Assembly (NCBI RefSeq): GCF_003762925.1 | Contig: NZ_RJUK01000001.1 | Location: forward strand, 1,860,001-1,924,000 | Direction: 5' to 3' | Origin: Marinimicrobium koreense | GTDB taxonomy: Bacteria > Pseudomonadota > Gammaproteobacteria > Pseudomonadales > Cellvibrionaceae | Length of the DNA stretch: 64,000 nt | Shown here: positions 55,592 to 64,000 of the stretch, in pieces | Layout of the letters: each line of letters opens with the position of its first letter | Position numbering within the stretch: the stretch's first letter is position 1 | Notes under the pieces: generated by a model | What the model was told of the DNA's origin: nothing | What the model saw: only the letters and a program-made list of their open reading frames with translations | Databases searched by the model: none | Made by a program: the position numbers and the translations under genes

Positions 55592-56209
55592 ATGACACAA
55601 AAAAGAGCTGGTAGACCGCTCTCCTTCAACCGAAATGAAGCGCTTTTGGCGTCAATGCATGTGTTTTGGGCGAAAGGCTACGAAGGAGCATCGATCAAAG
55701 ATCTGACTTCTGCGATGGGAATTAATAGTCCAAGCCTATACGCCGCGTTTGGGGATAAGCACAGGCTTTACCTCGAGGCAATTGACTATTACGCCTCGAA
55801 CGACGCTTGTGCGCCACTGGTTGTGTTTGAGACCGAACCAGATATTACTCAGGCCGTACGTTCTTTCTTGAAAACCGTTATCGACTACAGCACCGAAAAC
55901 GCTAGCGGAGTGCGGGGCTGCTTTCTGAGCTCGTGCGTTTCAACCAGCGCTGGGGAAGTGGAGGGTGCGCAAGAACGACTGCAAAACGCCATTGTGGATA
56001 CTGACGCACGAATTGCGAGGCGGTTTGAGCTCGAGAAGGCCAGGGGTGAGCTACCCGAGGACCTTCCTTCGCTGGAGCGGGCGAGACTTATGCTAGACCT
56101 TCGGCAGGGTTATGTATTTCGGTGTCGGGCCGGGTTAGATCCCGATAGCATGAGAGCCGACATTGAGTTCAGGGTACAGATGATCTTGGCTCCACCGTAT
56201 AAAGGGTAA
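55592..56209 (+). CDS. TetR/AcrR-family regulator
   Basis: A 205-residue repressor with an N-terminal helix-turn-helix (about residues 12-55; GYEGASIKDLTSAMGINSPSLYAAFGDK), the AcrR/Cgr-type opening seen in many TetR proteins, and a helical ligand-binding C-terminal domain. The ATG at 55592 gives MTQKRAGRPLSFNR; an in-frame TTG lies nine bases upstream. Divergent from the peroxiredoxin and exporter genes, it is the likely controller of the cluster, responding to a substrate or product. Confidence 0.88.
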   Translation: MTQKRAGRPLSFNRNEALLASMHVFWAKGYEGASIKDLTSAMGINSPSLYAAFGDKHRLYLEAIDYYASNDACAPLVVFETEPDITQAVRSFLKTVIDYSTENASGVRGCFLSSCVSTSAGEVEGAQERLQNAIVDTDARIARRFELEKARGELPEDLPSLERARLMLDLRQGYVFRCRAGLDPDSMRADIEFRVQMILAPPYKG

Positions 56210-56222
56210 AGACCCTGGGTCA

Positions 56223-57665
56223 TTGAACGATGCGATTAGCGGGGGTGTAGTGTTTTCATTAAGGCGCAAAGGCGATTACCGTCTGCAGTTTACTCGTGCG
56301 TTGAAGCGGCCGGGGAAGTACAGAGTCGAGCTCTATCTGTTTACGCCCTATGACGAGCGATTTTCTGAGTGGACGCTGTCTGAGCAGCAATTCTTTTTCA
56401 AGGCGCTGGAACATCGTTTTCGCCTTCTGGGGCACCCGGACAGCAGCCGAGCGGGAAAGTCCGGCAGCTCGTTCACGCTGCTGTCACCACACTATGAGAT
56501 TCAATATGGGTCCTGGCTGTTTCAGTATCGAGCGTCCATCGACCACCTGCGCCAACAAATTCTGACCTCGGAGCTGGCGGACGAGCCGGTCAAGCGCGCA
56601 CTTCGGCTGATCCAGAACTTCGCCCGGCGGCTAAGAAAATCCAACCCGGAGCAAGACAGCCATCATCGTTACTTTCGGCTGGTGGACGTTTATTTTTCCT
56701 GGCACGCGGAACAGTTCCTACTGGAGTGTATGGCGATGGACGGGTTTTCGGATCTGGACCATGAGCTGACGCAGTCCATCAGGGCGTTTCTGGAGCAGGA
56801 GTACCGCTACCGGCGCGAGGTGAAGTACGAGCCGGACTTCCGGGGCAGCCCGACACGCCTCTGGAACCGGATGAGTCTGTACCTGAGGTTGCTGGAGTTC
56901 CCGGTCGTGCTGCGCTCCAAGGTGAGCGAGCTGGGCTCCGGTACACGAAAGCTGGTGAAAGCCATCACGACGATGCTGGTCATGTCGTTGTTCACCTATT
57001 TTCTGTTCAATACCCGCGCCAACAGTCAGCAGCTTTCGCTGGCGCTGCTGCTCGCCATTGCGCTGACCTATGCGCTCCGGGACTTGCTGCGCGATGACAT
57101 GATCGCGCGCCTCACCGGTTGGTTGCGAAAAGGCAGGCCTCGCTGGAAAATTCGCCTGCTGATGCCCTACACCAACAAGCTGCTCGCCTTGCAGAATGTA
57201 TGGTTGGACTATCGCAAACGACCCGACTTGCCGCAGTCGATTATGGACGCTACGAGTACATGGGCCGCCAATGAAGAGCGCCAAATCATCTGTTTCCGGT
57301 CAATGTTGAACCTGGATAAGGCCGCGCTGGTTGAGAATCAGATTCAGGAGCGGCTCAGCGTGGACTGCGAAGAGCTCTGCTCGTTGATCCAGGCGACCCG
57401 AAACAAGGTGTTCACCTGGGCAGACACGGATGACCCAGCCTCCGGTGTTGAGGCTCACCCCATCGATAAGCAGCATGACTACGACCTGTTGCTGGTGACT
57501 ACGGAACTCAGCCAAGGCTACTCCGCCGCTCAGCGGTGGCGCCTTCGCCTTGGGACGTCCGGCATCGTCAAGTGCGAAACCAGGAAGGTCGACTGGCCTA
57601 GTCCGGAGGAGCAGGAACCAAGGGGGATGATGAGAAGGCTGAGGAACCGTTTTCGAAAGCGCTGA
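56223..57665 (+). CDS. Hypothetical membrane protein with helical hairpin
   Basis: I do not recognise this 480-residue protein. It has a soluble N-terminal part of about 240 residues with FRLVDVYFSWHAEQFLLE helices, a hairpin of two transmembrane segments (about 245-263 and 271-286), and a soluble, basic C-terminal part ending NRFRKR. It starts 13 bases after the TetR gene at TTG (56223) or GTG (56250); no strong ribosome site settles this. A decayed copy of its 3' end lies at 41865-42047. Confidence 0.65.
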   Translation: MNDAISGGVVFSLRRKGDYRLQFTRALKRPGKYRVELYLFTPYDERFSEWTLSEQQFFFKALEHRFRLLGHPDSSRAGKSGSSFTLLSPHYEIQYGSWLFQYRASIDHLRQQILTSELADEPVKRALRLIQNFARRLRKSNPEQDSHHRYFRLVDVYFSWHAEQFLLECMAMDGFSDLDHELTQSIRAFLEQEYRYRREVKYEPDFRGSPTRLWNRMSLYLRLLEFPVVLRSKVSELGSGTRKLVKAITTMLVMSLFTYFLFNTRANSQQLSLALLLAIALTYALRDLLRDDMIARLTGWLRKGRPRWKIRLLMPYTNKLLALQNVWLDYRKRPDLPQSIMDATSTWAANEERQIICFRSMLNLDKAALVENQIQERLSVDCEELCSLIQATRNKVFTWADTDDPASGVEAHPIDKQHDYDLLLVTTELSQGYSAAQRWRLRLGTSGIVKCETRKVDWPSPEEQEPRGMMRRLRNRFRKR

Positions 57666-57686
57666 TCGTTCATGGCAAACGTGTAG

Positions 57687-57746
57687 TAGTCCAGACTTTA
57701 CCCGACGTAAGAAAAAACCGGTAATTGTCAAATAAAGTCTGGACTA
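57687..57746. repeat. Inverted repeat between convergent genes
   Basis: TAGTCCAGACTTTA (57687-57700) and TAAAGTCTGGACTA (57733-57746) are perfect 14-bp arms around 32 bases. It sits between two converging genes and may be a bidirectional terminator, though no T-run follows the stem. Confidence 0.6.
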
Positions 57747-57758
57747 TAACACCTTACT

Positions 57759-58610
57759 TCAGGAGCAGGGCCCCCCAACTACGTCCCCATCAGGGCATTG
57801 CTCGATAGTAACTCGCCCGGATTGAGTGGGCAAAAAATACCCGAAATCTATTATGAAATCGTTTATCTCCCTCGCCCTGTCAGCATCATTTAAATAGTAA
57901 GCCGTTGAACCCAAGTTTGTGACATCAAGCTCAATTTCATTGTTATCCTGATCAAATGCTTCGAGAACTTCTAAAGAAAACTCTGTATCAGCTCGTAATG
58001 TTAACTCAATAACAATATAGCCGCCGGCTTCCAGATCAAGTCTATATGTTCTAGGCAACTCATCTCTAATCAAATGAAACTCTGCGACCAGATCTGCGAT
58101 TGTTTGTGAAACCCGCTCTTTGTGGTAACCAAATTTACCCTCTAGCCATTCGTGAACTCTGTCTTTGCAGTAGCCACAGCCCACAAATTCCCATGCATCT
58201 TCAATAACATCATCGGGCACAGTCATACTAAGTACCGTACCTCTAAAGTCATTCAAACTATGCTTTAGCTCATCCAGAAGACTCGCCACTTTTACGTCGG
58301 TTTCCGTTTGTCTTGCTATTACATGAAACTGCCTTGAGGCCCCAGGCGTATAAAAACCGTCCTCTTTCCACACTTTATATGTTGAAGCTTTTGCACCCTT
58401 TAGGTTTAGAATTGTAATGAGGGGCGGATCATACATATCAACGTATGGCTTGGGGATGTATGGCGCATTAATTTCGCCCCAGCTCAATGCCTTCGAATGC
58501 CGCTGTTCACTTGTGCATTCATAACATTCAATAACCACACTCTCCGCTGTCGTATTAAGGGAAAACGCCAAAGAGAGAAATATAAACACGCTTCTTATTA
58601 ATTTCACCAA
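57759..58610 (-). CDS. Secreted protein of unknown function with two CxxC pairs
   Basis: A 283-residue protein with a signal peptide (cleavage near AES at ~23). Two CxxC pairs lie at Cys29/Cys32 (CYEC) and Cys145/Cys148 (CGYC), plus two cysteines near the C terminus, suggesting disulfides or a redox role. No family is recognised. Its composition is AT-richer than the flanking genes, so it may be a recent acquisition. Confidence 0.65.
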   Translation of the reverse strand: MVKLIRSVFIFLSLAFSLNTTAESVVIECYECTSEQRHSKALSWGEINAPYIPKPYVDMYDPPLITILNLKGAKASTYKVWKEDGFYTPGASRQFHVIARQTETDVKVASLLDELKHSLNDFRGTVLSMTVPDDVIEDAWEFVGCGYCKDRVHEWLEGKFGYHKERVSQTIADLVAEFHLIRDELPRTYRLDLEAGGYIVIELTLRADTEFSLEVLEAFDQDNNEIELDVTNLGSTAYYLNDADRAREINDFIIDFGYFLPTQSGRVTIEQCPDGDVVGGPCS

Positions 58611-58807
58611 TCCACTCCTGTTCGCTAGTAACCATTCCCTATCACTCTGATCCCAGTGATATAATGAGCCTTCGATGGCCTGTGGTGTTCAGGCTTTAGA
58701 AAAATACATCTTGGCCGGGCATCTGTACACCATAGGAGACCCTCTTTTACACTTGTTACAATAGGTACTCTATTTTTCATCCATTTTCGAATGCGCTGAG
58801 CTTTCCG

Positions 58808-60127
58808 CTATTGCAAACGGTTGGCAAAGCGCTCTACCGCGTCTACCACCTGTTTGGCGCCTTCCTGAATTTCCACAATCACGGCGCCCGCCTGGTTCGC
58901 CAGATCCAGGCCCTGTTCGGCCTCCTCCCGGGAACTGAACATCTGGCGCTTGACCTCATCTGAGAGCGTCTGGTTATTCTCGACGACGCTCACAATTTCT
59001 TCTGTGGCGTTGCTGGTGCGAGCCGCCAACTGCCGTACCTCGTCGGCCACCACGGCAAACCCACGCCCCTGCTCTCCGGCCCTGGCGGCCTCAATAGCGG
59101 CGTTCAACGCCAACAGGTTGGTCTGGTCCGCAATGCCGCCGATGGTTTGCACGATGGCGTTGATTTGCAGGGACTGTTCACCCAGCGCCTCAATGCTTTC
59201 GGTCGCCGCCTGCATTTGTGCGGCTATCTGCTGCATGGTTTCAACGGTCTTCTTGACGACGGCAGTGCCTCTTTGGGCGCTCACATCGGTCTCCTGTGAA
59301 ACGTCATAGGCAACGCTTGCGCCCTCTCGGACCTGGGCTTCCCGCGCCACCTCGTCAGTGACCACATTGGCAAATTTCACGACTTTTGAAAGGTTGCCCT
59401 CGGCGTCGTAAACCGGATTGTAGGTGGCTTCAAGCCACACCTCAGAGCCACGGCTATCGATCCGCTTAAAGCGATCCGCGACGTACTGCCCGCTATTAAG
59501 CTTTTCCCAGAATGCAACGTATTCGGGCGAGCCGGCCTCCTCCGGGGTACAGAATATCCGGTGGTGCTGGCCAACGATTTGCTCAAGCCGGTAGCCCATG
59601 GCCTGCAGAAATTGCTGGTTTGCGGTGATAATGATGCCATCCAGATTGAACTGAATGACAGCGGTCGAGCGAATCAGCGCATCAATGAAAGCCTCGCTTT
59701 CTTTAGCCCCTTCCACGGACTTGGTGACATCGCGGGCATAGCCCTGCACATAGGCGAGCGTGCCGTCCTCCCCTCGTACCGGAAACCATTGAACGTTCAG
59801 CCAGACCAAAGGGCCACCATCGCCCCGCAAGTAACGGTAGTCATCACTGACGGGCTCGAACCTGGCAACGGCCTGATTAAAGTTACGGAAACAGGCCAGC
59901 TTTGGCACATAGGGTGGCACAATCTCCGACATCGGCCGCCCCAGCAGCTGATCTTTCCGGTAGCCGAGCGCATCGGCAAAGCCCTGGTTTACGGCCGAGA
60001 TGCAGAAGTCCGCATCCAGCGTGATGGACAGCATGCCCCGGTCCATCTGCTCGGTCAGTTGCCGCAGCATTGCCAACTCTGCGCGCTGCGCTTCGAATTC
60101 CTGTTTCAGGCGGCGATTGAACATCAA
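58808..60127 (-). CDS. Soluble PAS-PAS methyl-accepting chemotaxis protein
   Basis: A 439-residue chemoreceptor-like protein lacking a transmembrane segment. It has an N-terminal coiled coil (about 1-30), two PAS domains (about 32-145 and 148-262, the second with [11 protein letters not shown]-like C-terminal motif) and a signalling hairpin whose tip [23 protein letters not shown] binds CheA/CheW. It would be cytoplasmic and may sense oxygen, redox or an internal ligand. It is a single gene. Confidence 0.9.
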   Translation of the reverse strand: MMFNRRLKQEFEAQRAELAMLRQLTEQMDRGMLSITLDADFCISAVNQGFADALGYRKDQLLGRPMSEIVPPYVPKLACFRNFNQAVARFEPVSDDYRYLRGDGGPLVWLNVQWFPVRGEDGTLAYVQGYARDVTKSVEGAKESEAFIDALIRSTAVIQFNLDGIIITANQQFLQAMGYRLEQIVGQHHRIFCTPEEAGSPEYVAFWEKLNSGQYVADRFKRIDSRGSEVWLEATYNPVYDAEGNLSKVVKFANVVTDEVAREAQVREGASVAYDVSQETDVSAQRGTAVVKKTVETMQQIAAQMQAATESIEALGEQSLQINAIVQTIGGIADQTNLLALNAAIEAARAGEQGRGFAVVADEVRQLAARTSNATEEIVSVVENNQTLSDEVKRQMFSSREEAEQGLDLANQAGAVIVEIQEGAKQVVDAVERFANRLQ

Positions 60128-60366
60128 GTAGCTCCATTAGACGGTAGTCCAACGCTATCGGCACACCAACGCAGCTCTTGAGTCCATAAGCAAAGGCAAC
60201 CGTCTTGAGGTATTGCCCATCCGGAACAACACTTGTAATATTTTGGTTTTCCTTCCCCACTTAAAGGTATTAGTCCAATGCGTCATTGATGCCGCCGTCC
60301 TCAAGACGGCCAGTCTCCACCAGCCCCCAGTCGCCGGGGGAGTTCTTGGCATCCATGGAATATCGC

Positions 60367-61980
60367 ATGACTACAACCTATCTCACACTGAAAGGTGTCT
60401 CCCAGGTTCTGCCGGATGGCAGAGCGCTATTCGCCGATCTGAATGAAACCTTCGATATGCAGCCGACGGGGCTGGTAGGCCGCAATGGCGTCGGCAAAAC
60501 GGTCCTGGCGCGCATTCTGGCGGGGCAACTGCAGCCAAGCGCCGGAGACTGCCTGTGCTCCGGCCTGGTGCATTACCTGGCCCAACAAGTAACCTTCCCG
60601 GAGGGCGCCACCGTCGGTGACCTGGCGGGCGTTCAGCCTGCGCTGGATGCGCTGGCGCGCATTGAGTTGGGCAGTACGGCACCGGAGGATTTCGATGCCG
60701 TGGGCGAGCGCTGGGACATTCGCCAGCGACTGCGCCATGAACTTGAGCGCGGTGGCCTTGGCCACCTTGAGGCAACCGCCCCTGCCCGTCTACTCAGCGG
60801 TGGGGAGACCATGCGCGTCGCCCTGATTGGCGCCCTGCTCTCGGACGCCGACTTTCTGATTCTCGATGAACCCAGCAACCACCTCGACCGACCAAACCGA
60901 CAGGCCTTGATCGAACATCTCAAGCGCTGGCCGGGTGGCTTGATCGTGGTCAGCCACGACCGGCAACTGCTGGACGCCATGGAGCACATCGTCGAACTGA
61001 CCCCGCAGGGACTGCACCGCTACGGAGGCAACTACACCTTCTATGCCGAACGCAGGGCCGAGGAGCGACAGAACGCCCTGGATCAGCTTAATCAGCGCAA
61101 GCTCGAACGCCAGCGCGAGGAGCGGGCAATGCGCCAGCAGCGGGAACGTCAGGAACGTCGACGGGCCCGCGGCAATCGACAGGGCAAGGAGTCCAATCAG
61201 GCCAAAATTCTTCTGGACCGCCAGAAAGAGCGCAGCGAACACTCGACAGGCGCCTTACACCAGAAACACGCCACTGCTCGAGCCGAGCTGAACCAACAGG
61301 TACGCGAGGCGGCGCAACAGATCAATCATGAAGCCGAGATCACCCTGCATGCCATACCCATTTGGCAGGCACCAAAACGTCGGGTGGCGGAACTGGAGGC
61401 CGTGGAGCTGCCCTTTGTTGAGGGCCCTACGCGCACTATCAGCCTGACCCTGAGTGGGCAGCAGCGCATCGGCGTGGTCGGCCCGAACGGCTGTGGGAAG
61501 TCGACTCTGCTCCGCGTGCTCGCAGCCCAGCTCGCGCCCTTGTCGGGCACCTGCAAGGTGACGCCGCACTGCGCCTATCTTGATCAGCGGCTGGGCAACC
61601 TTGACCCTGAGAAAACGGTGCTCGAGCAGTTACAACTGGCGAACCGCACCACCCCCGAAGGGGACTTACGGATGCGGCTGGCACAACTGGGCCTGGACGC
61701 ACCCAAAGTCGAGATGCCGAGTAGAAGGCTCAGCGGAGGCGAGCGCCTGAAAGGATCACTGGCGTGTATCCTCTATGCCGACCCGCCCCCGGAGCTGCTG
61801 CTATTGGATGAACCGAACAACCATCTCGACCTGCCTTCCACGGAGGCGCTGGAGGCTATGTTGCGCCATTACCCGGGGGCGTTGCTCGTGGTATCGCATG
61901 ACGACCGATTTCTGAATAACCTCGGATTGACGGGTCGGCTGGTAGCTAACAAAAAAGGTTGGAATTTGGAGCCATTGTGA
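60367..61980 (+). CDS. ABC-F family ATPase
   Basis: A 537-residue protein with two ATP-binding cassettes and no membrane part, typical of ABC-F ribosome-associated factors. Walker A motifs are GRNGVGKT (early) and GPNGCGKST (about residue 372); signatures are LSGGETMRVAL and LSGGERLKGSL; Walker B/SNHLD-type motifs FLILDEPSNHLD and LLLLDEPNNHLD. The two cassettes are joined by a basic coiled linker (about 225-290). Closest to Uup/YheS-like factors; an antibiotic-protection role is possible but not shown. An in-frame ATG at 60355 would add four residues. Confidence 0.9.
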   Translation: MTTTYLTLKGVSQVLPDGRALFADLNETFDMQPTGLVGRNGVGKTVLARILAGQLQPSAGDCLCSGLVHYLAQQVTFPEGATVGDLAGVQPALDALARIELGSTAPEDFDAVGERWDIRQRLRHELERGGLGHLEATAPARLLSGGETMRVALIGALLSDADFLILDEPSNHLDRPNRQALIEHLKRWPGGLIVVSHDRQLLDAMEHIVELTPQGLHRYGGNYTFYAERRAEERQNALDQLNQRKLERQREERAMRQQRERQERRRARGNRQGKESNQAKILLDRQKERSEHSTGALHQKHATARAELNQQVREAAQQINHEAEITLHAIPIWQAPKRRVAELEAVELPFVEGPTRTISLTLSGQQRIGVVGPNGCGKSTLLRVLAAQLAPLSGTCKVTPHCAYLDQRLGNLDPEKTVLEQLQLANRTTPEGDLRMRLAQLGLDAPKVEMPSRRLSGGERLKGSLACILYADPPPELLLLDEPNNHLDLPSTEALEAMLRHYPGALLVVSHDDRFLNNLGLTGRLVANKKGWNLEPL

Positions 61981-62124
61981 CAACTGGGCTGTCGATTCTG
62001 TCGTGGTTCAACCGACCAGTTGAACAGAAGCAACGAGGTTCGGGCTCCAACCCCCCGGATTTTCTGCTTTACTTCAGCAACGGCCCCTGTGATGGGCTCA
62101 CTGTTCAACTTTTGGAGGATTAAT

Positions 62125-62583
62125 ATGTCAGCCAACACCGGCACCGTCCGCCTGCACCGCGTCCTGCGCGCCCCCGCCGAGCGGGTGTACAAGGCCTTTA
62201 CCAGTAGAGACGGCCTGGAATACTGGATCGCGCCCTACGGTTTTACCGGCAAAGTCCATGAAATAGACGCCAAGGTGGGTGGCGGCTACCGGATGTCATT
62301 TACCAACTTTGGCACTGGTAACAGCCACTCGTTTACCGTCGAATATGTGGAGCTGGTGCCCAATGAGCGCATCCGGCATACCGACCGCTTTGATGATGAG
62401 AACCTGCCCGGGGAGATGATGGTGACCGTCGACCTGAAAGCGGTCTCTTGCGGCACCGAGATTCACATTGTTCAGGAGGGCATCCCCTCGGTGATTCCGG
62501 AGGAGATGTGCTATCTGGGGTGGCAGGAATCGCTGGAACAGCTGGCCAAGCTGGTGGAACCGGAGATTCCCGATAACGGTTAA
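62125..62583 (+). CDS. SRPBCC (AHSA1-like) domain protein
   Basis: A 152-residue START/SRPBCC-fold protein with the AHSA1-type opening VRLHRVLRAPAERVYKAFTS and the GWQESLEQLAKLVE helix at the end. Members bind hydrophobic ligands in a cavity. A GGAGG site 6-7 bases before the ATG fixes the start. It lies 144 bases after the ABC-F gene and is apparently a single gene. Confidence 0.85.
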   Translation: MSANTGTVRLHRVLRAPAERVYKAFTSRDGLEYWIAPYGFTGKVHEIDAKVGGGYRMSFTNFGTGNSHSFTVEYVELVPNERIRHTDRFDDENLPGEMMVTVDLKAVSCGTEIHIVQEGIPSVIPEEMCYLGWQESLEQLAKLVEPEIPDNG

Positions 62584-62721
62584 CAAGTCTTACCATAGCC
62601 TCTGTAAAACCTGCTAACCAGACAGTGAGGTTATGCCACAACAGTCTTAGTTCCGGCCCCAGGAATCGCCTATTCTTGGGGTACCGGACAGCCCCTTCTG
62701 TTCGGTCAAAGGAGGTGACTT

Positions 62722-63147
62722 ATGCGTACCCATGCAGGTGTCTGGATTGACCACCGCAGTGCTATTGTGGTGATTCTGGCCGATGGCAAATCGTCCACCG
62801 CAACCATTGCGTCCCAAACCGAAAAACCCTCAAGAACGTCCGGTGGCTCGCACCAGCGTGAGCCCTGGGCACATCAATCGGTGGTTGCCGAAGATCACCG
62901 GGACCGGGAGTACCGGCATGCACTCACCCGCTTTTACGAGGCGGTGGGTAAAGCGATCGCTCGCGCCGACGATCTGTACCTGGTCGGGTCGGGGGAAGCC
63001 CGAAAAGAGCTGCTGCATTATCTGGAAGAACACGACCGGTTTACCGGCCGGGTCAGGGAATCCAAGCCCGCTCAGGAAATGACCGAAGCGGAGATGGTTG
63101 CGGAAACCCGCCGTTTCTATCACTTGCCGATGCAGGAAGCGAGCTGA
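62722..63147 (+). CDS. Small hypothetical protein
   Basis: A 141-residue soluble protein opening MRTHAGVWIDHRSAIVVILADG, with a GSGEARKELLHYLEEHD segment that recalls the eRF1 domain 3-like/host-attachment family of translation-associated proteins. Assignment to that family is tentative. A GGAGGTG site precedes the start. No close partners. Confidence 0.7.
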   Translation: MRTHAGVWIDHRSAIVVILADGKSSTATIASQTEKPSRTSGGSHQREPWAHQSVVAEDHRDREYRHALTRFYEAVGKAIARADDLYLVGSGEARKELLHYLEEHDRFTGRVRESKPAQEMTEAEMVAETRRFYHLPMQEAS

Positions 63148-63173
63148 GTCGGCTCGATTGAACGCGGTGTGGC

Positions 63174-63194
63174 TGGAACTCCTTTTCCAGCGGT
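63174..63194. terminator. Hairpin between convergent genes
   Basis: GCTGGAA and TTCCAGC form a 7-bp stem around a short loop between the ends of the 141-residue gene and the CHRD gene; it may terminate both. No strong T-tract. Confidence 0.4.
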
Positions 63195-63201
63195 CCATCA
63201 A

Positions 63202-64000
63202 CTACTGAGTAATCTGATCGCGCAGTTCCCCATTGGGAAAGGCATCACTGTGCACGTTCACATAGTGACCTTCGTCAAGCATGATGCCGATCAGTTCATC
63301 GGTGAGTACCGTTTCGGCGGGCACCTGGTAGCCGTTTTCCGTCGCGTCGAGCGCCAGAACCACGTCCCCGTTTTCACCGGCCGGGGCCTGATGAATATGG
63401 GCAGCAGTGCTGTCAATATCGCTCATAGTGAAGGCGCCGCGGAGGCTGCCGGTGACCGATTGCAGGGTAAAAGCCCCTTCGCCAGATGCAATGGTCTCGA
63501 CTGGCGGCACTTCGTTATCGCCGGAAAGCATCAACGGGAACATGACGTGGTCCGTAGTCAGTACCTGGCCGCGGATTTCACCACCGGGATTGGCGGGGGT
63601 GTGGACGTTCACGTAGTGACCGGCATCCAGAAATTCGGCCAGAGTGGCTTCGTCCAGAGCCGTATCAGCGGGCAGACGCCAGGTGGCCACATCACTCTCG
63701 TCCTGCTCGAGTCCGACCACAACATCACCATTGGTGCCGGCAATACCGGCGTGGATGTGGGCGGCCGAGGCCGTATCCAGGTTGCGGGTGTTGACCACCA
63801 GCATCAGGTCACCGGAGTCGGTGTTGACCAGCGCGTAACCATCACCCTCGGCCTCGGTGATGACCGACGGAACTTCCTGCGTACCGCTCAGAGCGAAGGC
63901 GAGTACGTCCCAGGCTCCCGGGGTAATCTGGCCGCGAATCTCCCCATTCGGGAAATTATCGGAGTGCATATTGACGTAGTGGCCTCCGGAGAGCAGCAGG
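63202..64000 (-). CDS. CHRD-domain repeat protein, 5' end outside window
   Basis: The frame runs off the right edge; 266 C-terminal residues are visible. Two full CHRD-type repeats and part of a third recur at about 115-residue spacing, each ending GHYVNVHS/TxxxPxGExRxQ (GHYVNMHSDNFPNGEIRGQI, GHYVNVHTPANPGGEIRGQV, GHYVNVHSDAFPNGELRDQI). CHRD domains occur in chordin and in bacterial secreted proteins, probably as beta-sandwich binding modules. Presumably exported, but the leader is not visible. An internal ATG at 63969 is not the true start. Confidence 0.85.
   Translation of the reverse strand, partial: LLLSGGHYVNMHSDNFPNGEIRGQITPGAWDVLAFALSGTQEVPSVITEAEGDGYALVNTDSGDLMLVVNTRNLDTASAAHIHAGIAGTNGDVVVGLEQDESDVATWRLPADTALDEATLAEFLDAGHYVNVHTPANPGGEIRGQVLTTDHVMFPLMLSGDNEVPPVETIASGEGAFTLQSVTGSLRGAFTMSDIDSTAAHIHQAPAGENGDVVLALDATENGYQVPAETVLTDELIGIMLDEGHYVNVHSDAFPNGELRDQITQ

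Noticed and set aside
42079-56209. Aryl-polyene or flexirubin-type biosynthetic cluster
   Set aside because: The lyase, LolA-like and MMPL genes recall those clusters, but ketosynthase, acyl carrier protein, dehydratase and acyltransferase genes are absent.

Overview
The window comes from a fairly GC-rich gammaproteobacterium. The runs rpsU-dnaG-rpoD next to tsaD-folB-folK, and proA-nadD-rsfS-rlmH-mrdA-rodA-mltB-rlpA-dacA-ybeD-lipB-lipA, together with prkA-yeaH-spoVR, are typical of the group. Gene order and REP-like repeats would suit a marine Cellvibrionales-type organism, but that placement is inference and the genus cannot be read from the sequence. No rRNA, tRNA, CRISPR array, integrase or transposase gene was found.

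Layout. Bases 1-9,150: partial MFS transporter, folate genes folK/folB, tsaD, then divergently rpsU, a YqeY protein, dnaG, rpoD and an AI-2E-type permease. Two long inverted repeats lie between rpoD and the permease. Bases 9,231-22,000: rdgC on the plus strand, then a long minus-strand block for lipoate, cell-elongation peptidoglycan synthesis, ribosome-linked factors, NAD and proline synthesis. Bases 22,100-28,050: a PepSY protein with a PhoP/PhoQ-like two-component pair, a DegV protein, a sodium/calcium exchanger and galE, separated by REP-like palindromes. Bases 28,415-33,185: the stress-linked PrkA kinase, YeaH and SpoVR.

Bases 33,200-37,450 differ: AT-richer, and three unrelated plus-strand genes (a cysteine-motif protein, a YaaC-like protein and an OLD-family ATPase/TOPRIM nuclease) are each followed at once by a TTAACAA motif opening an attC-like element. 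This reads as a small integron-cassette array without an integrase, possibly carrying phage defence.

Bases 37,487-42,060 hold two VOC-family proteins, a TolB-like propeller protein, a DUF2905 protein and a TonB-like protein. Bases 42,079-56,209 are a second AT-richer island: a TetR regulator divergent from a peroxiredoxin, an RND/MMPL exporter, a LolA-like periplasmic protein, an outer-membrane barrel, a flavin aromatic hydroxylase, two related flavin monooxygenases (one membrane-anchored) flanking an MIO-type aromatic amino acid lyase, and a TauE/SafE permease. Together they look like a system that deaminates an aromatic or related amino acid, oxidises the product several times and moves it through the envelope; no polyketide synthase, NRPS or ligase gene is present. 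The lyase has a non-canonical substrate-selectivity pair. The island lies exactly between an intact 480-residue membrane-protein gene and a decayed copy of that gene's 3' end.

Bases 57,759-64,000: a secreted protein of unknown function, a soluble PAS chemoreceptor, an ABC-F ATPase, an SRPBCC protein, a small hypothetical protein and a CHRD-repeat protein running off the window.
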